Assembly (NCBI GenBank): GCA_005888955.1
Contig: VBCS01000130.1
Location: forward strand, 1-9,492
DNA: 9,492 bases
Reading direction: 5' to 3'
Source: Betaproteobacteria bacterium
GTDB taxonomy: Bacteria; Pseudomonadota; Gammaproteobacteria; Burkholderiales; Casimicrobiaceae
Position numbers and translations under genes: made by a program. Below the pieces are notes generated by a model, which had not been told where the DNA came from, made no database searches, and saw only the letters and a program-made list of their open reading frames with translations. Shown in pieces: positions 5,244-9,492 of the stretch (position 1 is its first letter; every line of letters begins with the position of its first letter).

Positions 5244-6026
5244 CTAGTGCTCGAGCAGGAAACCGAGGAGAGCCACCGTCGCGATGCCGCTGCCGATCAA
5301 CGCCACCTGTTGTAGTGTGTGCTCGGGTGCCACGTGGCGATGCAAGCCCGGGATCAGGTCCGCGACGGCAACGTAGAGAAGGCTCGCCGCGGCGAGCGCT
5401 AACACGGTCGGCAGCATCTGCTGCATGCTGGCGAGCGCCGCATAGCCGATGAGTCCGCCGGCAAGGCTCGCCGCGGCGGTGAGCAGATTCATCGCAAACG
5501 CGCGACGCCGCGTATATCCGGAGTGAAGCAATACCGCAAAGTCGCCGACCTGCTGGGGGATCGCGTGCGAGACGATTGCCAGCGTCGTCGCTACACCCAG
5601 CTTGTAGTCCGCGACGAAGCTGGCAGCGATCGCGATTCCGTCGCAAAGATTGTGGACCGAATTGCCGATCACGATCATGAGCCCCGGTCGACCCACGAAC
5701 GCGTCGGCGTCGTCATGATGCGCCGGTACGCGCGCGCCGGGTTCGTCGAACGGCGCGTCGTGGGCGTGGCGCCACAGGACGAACTTCTCCAGGAGGAAGA
5801 AGGCGAGCACCCCGGCGAGCACGGAGGTCATGACGCGCTCGACGCTGCCGTGCGCGAGCGCCTCGGGCAGCAAGTCGAGAAACACGGCCCCGAGCAACGC
5901 GCCGACCGCGAAACTCACCAGCCACTGAATCCACCGCCCGCTGGCGGCGAGGGTCCCGGCGGCGAGCAGCAGCGCCAATGCACCGCCGGCAAGGCATCCG
6001 AGAATGATCGCCGGGAGCGTCGACAT
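5244..6026 (-). CDS. ZIP-family divalent metal transporter
   Basis: A 260-residue membrane protein with about eight hydrophobic segments and a His/Asp-rich loop between the third and fourth (residues 87-108, containing HAHD and HHDDAD). This is the ZIP topology for uptake of zinc or related metals across the inner membrane. Helix 4 has HNLCDG (His125, Asn126, Asp129). Helix 5 has HAIPQQVGDF (His154 to Asp162), matching the ZIP pattern HExPxExGD except that both expected Glu positions are changed (Ala155, Gln159), so one of the two metal sites may be altered. It sits between pgeF and phaC, where Cupriavidus-type clusters usually have no such gene. A good promoter lies directly upstream (6071-6099). 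No ribosome binding site is clear before the ATG. A distinct ZIP subfamily with another metal preference is possible. Confidence 0.85.
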   Translation of the reverse strand: MSTLPAIILGCLAGGALALLLAAGTLAASGRWIQWLVSFAVGALLGAVFLDLLPEALAHGSVERVMTSVLAGVLAFFLLEKFVLWRHAHDAPFDEPGARVPAHHDDADAFVGRPGLMIVIGNSVHNLCDGIAIAASFVADYKLGVATTLAIVSHAIPQQVGDFAVLLHSGYTRRRAFAMNLLTAAASLAGGLIGYAALASMQQMLPTVLALAAASLLYVAVADLIPGLHRHVAPEHTLQQVALIGSGIATVALLGFLLEH

Positions 6027-6070
6027 GGGAAGAGCGCGGAACGGCCCGATGATCGATGAAACTGAGTTGC

Positions 6071-6099
6071 ATTATCGGCCGCGACCGCGTGCGCGTCAA
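6071..6099 (-). promoter_or_regulatory. Sigma-70 promoter of the ZIP transporter gene
   Basis: TTGACG (6099-6094) and GATAAT (6076-6071) on the minus strand are each 5/6 matches separated by exactly 17 bp. The -35 box overlaps the TGA stop codon of pgeF (6098-6096). The predicted start near 6064 leaves a leader of about 38 nt, and the transcript could read on into phaC. No metal-responsive (Zur or Fur type) operator was recognised beside it. Confidence 0.65.
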
Positions 6100-6872
6100 A
6101 TAGCCGCTATCCAGATCAGCGTCGCCATGCGGCCCGCGCGCGCGCCGTCGCGCCGGTATGAGTAGAACGCGTCGGGCTCGCTGAATGTGCACCGCCCCCC
6201 GCCGTAGATCGACGCGACGCCGGCGCGCGTGAGGCGCCGGCGCGCCAGCGCGTAGAGATCCCCGAACCACTTGCCCGGGCGATGTGGCATGAAGCACCGG
6301 GCGGCGGCGGGGTCGTTGTCGCAATGCGCAGCAAGCACGTCGGCGCCGACTTCGAAGGCCTGCGGCCCGATTGCAGGCCCCAGCCAGGCGAGTACATTCG
6401 CGGGCGGCGTGCGCATGGCGGCGAGCGCCGCCTCGAGCACACCCGCGGCGAGTCCGCGCCAGCCGGCGTGCGCGGCGGCGACGACGCTTCCTTGGGCGTC
6501 GGTGAAAAGGACCGGGAGGCAATCCGCAGAGTGCACGGCGCAAACCGTATTCGGGGCGCGAGCGAGGGCGCCGTCGCCCTCCGGCAGACCGCGCGACCTA
6601 AGCGCGCTCACTGCATCGGCATCGCAGATCGCAGTGCCGTGCACTTGTGCGAGCCAAATCGGCTCGGCGGGAAGCCAGCGCCGAAGCTCGCTGCGAGCGG
6701 TCTCGAACTGAGGCTCGCTGCGCGTCAGATCGAATTTTTGGCCCGCGCGCGCGTTGCGCGTCGTCGACAGCGCGCACACCCGCGGAGGAGCGGGCCAGTC
6801 GGGAACGATCCAATCGAGCCCTGCCGCTGCGACGCGCGCCCCAAGCGAGCCCCTCGCGCCGGGTAACGTCAT
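6096..6872 (-). CDS. pgeF: Peptidoglycan editing factor PgeF (laccase-domain, YfiH family)
   Basis: A 258-residue Cu-oxidase_4/laccase-domain protein. Family members were once called polyphenol oxidases; the E. coli protein is known to act as an amidase on UDP-MurNAc-L-Ser intermediates, keeping wrong amino acids out of the peptidoglycan stem peptide. Visible signatures are the metal-site residues: His78 in AQVHG, His114 and Cys118 in VHSADCLPVLF, and His135 in AAHAGWRG, followed by LGPAIGPQAFEVG (164-176), Cys228 in GRCTF, and the C-terminal FYSYRRDG...GRMATLIW. Length is normal. The ATG at 6872 overlaps the rluD stop as ATGA, which fixes the start and implies translational coupling. The rluD-pgeF pair is conserved in many proteobacteria. 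No defects are seen. Confidence 0.92.
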   Translation of the reverse strand: MTLPGARGSLGARVAAAGLDWIVPDWPAPPRVCALSTTRNARAGQKFDLTRSEPQFETARSELRRWLPAEPIWLAQVHGTAICDADAVSALRSRGLPEGDGALARAPNTVCAVHSADCLPVLFTDAQGSVVAAAHAGWRGLAAGVLEAALAAMRTPPANVLAWLGPAIGPQAFEVGADVLAAHCDNDPAAARCFMPHRPGKWFGDLYALARRRLTRAGVASIYGGGRCTFSEPDAFYSYRRDGARAGRMATLIWIAAI

Positions 6873-7810
6873 CGGGCACGGCGCAGCGAGGCGAGAAGCG
6901 CGGCGAAATCGTCGGGCAGCGGCGATTCCCATTGCAGCGATTTCCGCGTCACCGGGTGTACGAGGCCGAGGCGCCATGCATGCAGCGCCTGGCGATGGAA
7001 CGCCATGCCATGACGAGGTCCGTAGGAGGCGTCGCCGACGAGCGGATGCTTGAGCGATGCGAGGTGCACCCGGATCTGGTGCGTGCGGCCCGTCTCGAGC
7101 CGACACGCAAGCAGCGTGCAGGTCGCGAAGCGTTCGCGCACCTCGTAATGCGTCACCGCGGCCTTGCCAGACGCGACGACCGCCATCGACGTGCGCTTGA
7201 CTGGATGGCGACCGACCGGCGCGTCGATGCTGCCGCCCTGCATCAACACGCCGTGCGCAAGAGCCAAGTATTCGCGCCGTACTGTTCGCGCCTGCAGCTG
7301 CCGCACCAAATCGGTCTGCGCGAGCGGAGTCTTGGCGATCGCGAGCAAGCCGCTCGTGTCCTTGTCGAGCCGATGCACGATGCCGGCGCGGGCGACTGCG
7401 GCAAGCTGTGGCGCATGGTGCAGCAGCGCGTTGGCGAGCGTGCCGTCCCAATTGCCGCTACCGGGATGGACCACCAGCCCCGCGGGTTTGTCGACGATGA
7501 TGAGCGCATCGTCTTCGTAGACGATCGCGAGCGGCAAGGGCTGCGCTACGAGCGCGTTCCGGCGCGGATCCGGCAACGGCGCGACGACGATGCGCTCGCC
7601 GCCATAGACCTTCTGTTTCGCCGTCGCCGCCCCGCCCGCGACGGCAACGCGGCCGGCATCGATCCACGATCGGATGCGGCTGCGCGAGTGCTCCGGGATC
7701 AGCCGCGCCAGCGCTTGATCGAGCCGCAGCCCGGCAAGCTCGTCGGGAAGCGTGAACTCTCGCTGCTCCGATGGCGTTGTAACGACCGAGGTATAATTTA
7801 AGACTGCCAC
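6869..7810 (-). CDS. rluD: 23S rRNA pseudouridine synthase RluD
   Basis: It converts uridines 1911, 1915 and 1917 of 23S rRNA helix 69 to pseudouridine (known for E. coli RluD) and matters for ribosome assembly and termination. Domains: an N-terminal S4 RNA-binding region (about residues 27-75, LRLDQALARLIPEHSRSRI), then the RluA-type catalytic domain with Asp149 in HRLDKDTSG, DKPAGLVVHPG (107-117) and ETGRTHQIRVH (239-249). The start is uncertain: the reading frame stays open to 7924, but that ATG would overlap bamD by about 100 bp. GTG at 7810 gives 313 residues, close to the family norm, with no clear ribosome binding site. It is divergent from bamD with only 13 bp between start codons, and its stop overlaps the pgeF start. 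Confidence 0.92.
   Translation of the reverse strand: MAVLNYTSVVTTPSEQREFTLPDELAGLRLDQALARLIPEHSRSRIRSWIDAGRVAVAGGAATAKQKVYGGERIVVAPLPDPRRNALVAQPLPLAIVYEDDALIIVDKPAGLVVHPGSGNWDGTLANALLHHAPQLAAVARAGIVHRLDKDTSGLLAIAKTPLAQTDLVRQLQARTVRREYLALAHGVLMQGGSIDAPVGRHPVKRTSMAVVASGKAAVTHYEVRERFATCTLLACRLETGRTHQIRVHLASLKHPLVGDASYGPRHGMAFHRQALHAWRLGLVHPVTRKSLQWESPLPDDFAALLASLRRAR
7792..7797 (+). promoter_or_regulatory. -10 box of a candidate bamD promoter
   Basis: A perfect TATAAT lies 26 bp upstream of the bamD ATG, predicting a transcript start near 7804 and a leader of about 20 nt with GGAG (7812-7815). No convincing -35 hexamer occurs at 16-18 bp. The box lies inside the rluD 5' coding end, so divergent transcripts would overlap. 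Confidence 0.45.
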
Positions 7811-7823
7811 CGGAGTTGCAACA

Positions 7824-8693
7824 ATGTCGGGAATGTCGCAGCTATGGATTCGAAATGTCGTCGCGATCGTCTTCGCATTCTCGGCGACTGCGTGCGGCCT
7901 GCTGCCCGAAGTCAAGGACGACACGGCGGGATGGTCCGCCGAGCGCCTCTATAAGGAGGCGCATGACAACATGAGGACCAACAATTATACGCGGGCGGTC
8001 AAGCTCTTCGACACGCTCGAGGGCCGCTATCCGTACGGCCGCTACGCGCAACAGGCGATTCTCGAAGGCGCGTACGCGAACTATCGGGCCGGTGAGACCG
8101 CACCGGCGGTCGCGGCCTGCGATCGCTTCATCCGCACCTACCCCAATCATCCCAGCGTCGACTACGCCTACTACCTCAAGGGCGTCGTGAACTTCCGCGA
8201 AGACCAGGGGCTGTTCGGGTACGTGGTCGAGCAGGATCTTTCGGAGCGCGACCCGAAGATGGCCAGGGAATCGTTCGGCGCATTCAAGGAGCTTGTCGCG
8301 CGCTTCCCGGATAGCAAGTACGCGTCCGACTCGGTCGAGCGCATGCGCTACCTCACCAACGCGCTGTCCAGCTACGAAGTTCATGTTGCCGACTATTACT
8401 ATCGTCGCGGCGCTTACGTTGCGGCCGCAAACAGGGCGCAGGCATCGCTGCTCAATTACCCTCAGACGCCGGCCAACGAGGATGCCTTGATCCTTATGGC
8501 GAGGAGCTACGACCAGCTCGGCTTGACGCAGTTGCGCGACGATGCGCAGCGAGTGCTCAAGGAAACCTTTCCCAATGGAAAGTATTTCACTGCCGAAGCC
8601 AGGCCTTGGTGGAACTTCTGGTCGCCGAAGGAAGAGATCCCGCTGCCCCCTGGAGACTCGACCACCACGAGGCCGTGGTGGAAATTCTGGTGA
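7824..8693 (+). CDS. bamD: Outer membrane assembly lipoprotein BamD
   Basis: BamD (ComL/YfiO) is an essential periplasmic-facing lipoprotein of the BAM complex that inserts beta-barrel proteins into the outer membrane. The 289-residue product has a short signal peptide with lipidation at Cys24 (SATAC; Ala rather than the usual Leu at -3). TPR-like repeats follow from about residue 38, with YTRAVKLFDTLEGRYPYGRY (55-74), PAVAACDRFIRTYPNHP (94-110) and KELVARFPDSKY (155-166) typical of the family. The C-terminus carries RPWWNFW (260-266) and again RPWWKFW (283-289), a short duplicated aromatic motif. The ATG at 7824 has GGAG 8 nt upstream; ATG 7833 is too close to any ribosome binding site. It is divergent from rluD and convergent with the helicase gene. 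Confidence 0.94.
   Translation: MSGMSQLWIRNVVAIVFAFSATACGLLPEVKDDTAGWSAERLYKEAHDNMRTNNYTRAVKLFDTLEGRYPYGRYAQQAILEGAYANYRAGETAPAVAACDRFIRTYPNHPSVDYAYYLKGVVNFREDQGLFGYVVEQDLSERDPKMARESFGAFKELVARFPDSKYASDSVERMRYLTNALSSYEVHVADYYYRRGAYVAAANRAQASLLNYPQTPANEDALILMARSYDQLGLTQLRDDAQRVLKETFPNGKYFTAEARPWWNFWSPKEEIPLPPGDSTTTRPWWKFW
8662..8681 (+). repeat. 8-bp perfect hairpin in the bamD 3' coding end
   Basis: CCACCACG (8662-8669) and CGTGGTGG (8674-8681) pair around a 4-nt loop, inside the last codons of bamD. No T-tract follows, so it is not a standard intrinsic terminator, but it could slow 3' exonucleases. Confidence 0.5.
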
Positions 8694-8705
8694 GCTACTG
8701 GAGTC

Positions 8706-8719
8706 GTAGCCCGGGCTAC
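8706..8719. repeat. 14-bp perfect palindrome between convergent bamD and helicase genes
   Basis: GTAGCCCGGGCTAC is its own reverse complement. It occupies most of the 22-bp gap and includes the stop codon of the minus-strand helicase (8718-8716). With no T-tracts it may be a symmetric stem shared by both convergent transcripts, or chance in GC-rich DNA. Confidence 0.45.
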
Positions 8720-9492
8720 TTGCCAAGTGGTGACTGACCGAAGAACGCGAGCGCATCATCAAGCTCGCGCGTCCGTCGCATCGGCGGCAGGGCCTGGAGA
8801 ATCCGGCGGCCGTAAGGTTTGTCGGCCAGGCGGCGGTCGCAGATCATCAACACGCCGCGATCAGATTCGGAACGAATCAATCGCCCCGCGCCCTGCTTCA
8901 GGCTGATCGCGGCCTGCGGCAGCTGATAGTCGAGAAACGGATTGCCGCCCGCGCGCGCGATATGTTCCAGCCGCGCTGCGAACAGCGGATCGTCCGGGGG
9001 CGCGAACGGCAGCTTGTCGATGACGACCAGCGACAGCGCCTCGCCCTGGACGTCCACGCCTTCCCAGAAGCTCTGGCTGCCGAGCAACACCGCATTGCCG
9101 AGCACGCGAAAGCGCGACAGGAGCTCGCTGCGCGAGCCTTCGCCTTGCACGAGCAGCGGATAGTCGAGACCTTCGCGTGCGAGTGCCGCGGCAATCGTCT
9201 CGCGAGCGCGGCCGAGCGCGCGCAGCGTGGTGAACAACAGAAATGCGCGTCCGCCGCTCGCCTTCAGCACCGGCAGCGCTGCGGCCACGACGGCATCGGT
9301 ATGCTCGAAGCTGTTCGGCTCGGGCAGTCCGCGCGGAACGTAGAGCAGCGCTTGGGCAGGATAATCGAAGGGGCTGTCCCAGCAGCCGGTCGCTGCATTC
9401 GCGAGGCCGAGCTCGCGCTGATAGTGCGAGAAGTCGCCGCCGACCGCCAGCGTGGCCGACGTGAAAATCCATGAGCGGGACATATCGGTGAC
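8716..9492 (-). CDS. DinG/YoaA-family ATP-dependent DNA helicase (C-terminal part)
   Basis: The reading frame is open to the right edge, so the N-terminal ATPase half (Walker A, DEAH box, Fe-S cluster cysteines) is outside the window. The visible 258 residues carry the XPD/DinG C-terminal helicase signatures in order: FTSATL, LLFTTLRAL, GSQSFWEGVDVQG, VVIDKLPFAPPDDPL and the arginine-finger motif QGAGRLIRSESDRG. The tail CDRRLADKPYGRRILQALPP resembles E. coli YoaA more than DinG. These 5'-3' superfamily 2 helicases act on stalled forks, R-loops or damaged DNA. The ATG at 9483 is internal, since the frame continues upstream as V-T-D. The gene converges on bamD with a 22-bp gap. Family is certain; YoaA versus DinG is a leaning. 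Confidence 0.9.
   Translation of the reverse strand, partial: VTDMSRSWIFTSATLAVGGDFSHYQRELGLANAATGCWDSPFDYPAQALLYVPRGLPEPNSFEHTDAVVAAALPVLKASGGRAFLLFTTLRALGRARETIAAALAREGLDYPLLVQGEGSRSELLSRFRVLGNAVLLGSQSFWEGVDVQGEALSLVVIDKLPFAPPDDPLFAARLEHIARAGGNPFLDYQLPQAAISLKQGAGRLIRSESDRGVLMICDRRLADKPYGRRILQALPPMRRTRELDDALAFFGQSPLGK

Noticed and set aside
6647..7801. A 384-codon plus-strand open frame opposite pgeF and rluD
   Set aside because: It is antisense to two well-identified genes and Arg-rich in the way high-GC shadow frames are; it has no recognisable motif.
1..9492. CRISPR arrays, tRNA or rRNA genes, intact transposases
   Set aside because: No direct-repeat/spacer pattern, cloverleaf-like segment, rRNA-like stretch or transposase motif was seen on either strand.

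Overview
The window reads as chromosomal DNA of a high-GC betaproteobacterium, most like Burkholderiales. It carries a polyhydroxybutyrate (PHB) storage cluster next to housekeeping genes in the order helicase / bamD / rluD / pgeF / phaC / phaA / phaB / phaR. From general knowledge, this neighbourhood (bamD-rluD-pgeF-phaCAB-phaR) is conserved around the PHB operon of Cupriavidus- and Burkholderia-type genomes. Protein similarity was judged by eye from motifs.

Layout, left to right. 1-237 (minus): N-terminal part of the PHB regulator PhaR, cut by the window edge. 238-510: divergent regulatory region with a strong plus-strand promoter and TGC-rich repeats. 511-1065 (plus): phasin. 1093-1203: a small-RNA-like unit with a promoter-like pair of boxes, an 11-bp hairpin whose loop is an anti-Shine-Dalgarno sequence, and an intrinsic terminator. 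1329-2078 and 2132-3310 (minus): phaB and phaA. 3425-3566: a palindromic repeat element. 3511-5160 (minus): phaC, whose 3' end runs into that element and lacks the normal C-terminus. 5244-6026 (minus): a ZIP-family metal transporter. 6096-6872 and 6869-7810 (minus): pgeF and rluD, overlapping by ATGA. 7824-8693 (plus): bamD. 8716-9492 (minus): C-terminal part of a DinG/YoaA-type helicase, cut by the right edge.

How the genes work together. PhaA condenses two acetyl-CoA, PhaB reduces acetoacetyl-CoA to (R)-3-hydroxybutyryl-CoA, and PhaC polymerises it. The phasin coats the granule, and PhaR normally represses phasin synthesis until granules sequester it. The other genes serve outer-membrane assembly (BamD), 23S rRNA pseudouridylation (RluD), peptidoglycan quality control (PgeF), metal uptake (ZIP) and DNA repair (helicase).

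Two things stand out. First, the phasin/phaB intergenic region looks like a compact, roughly 77-nt, probably Hfq-type sRNA gene whose exposed UCCUCCUCCU loop can pair with strong ribosome binding sites, including that of phaB next door. Second, phaC keeps its catalytic Cys-Asp-His but has lost about 75 C-terminal residues, replaced by about 35 residues read partly through a palindromic repeat element. This cluster may therefore encode an impaired synthase.
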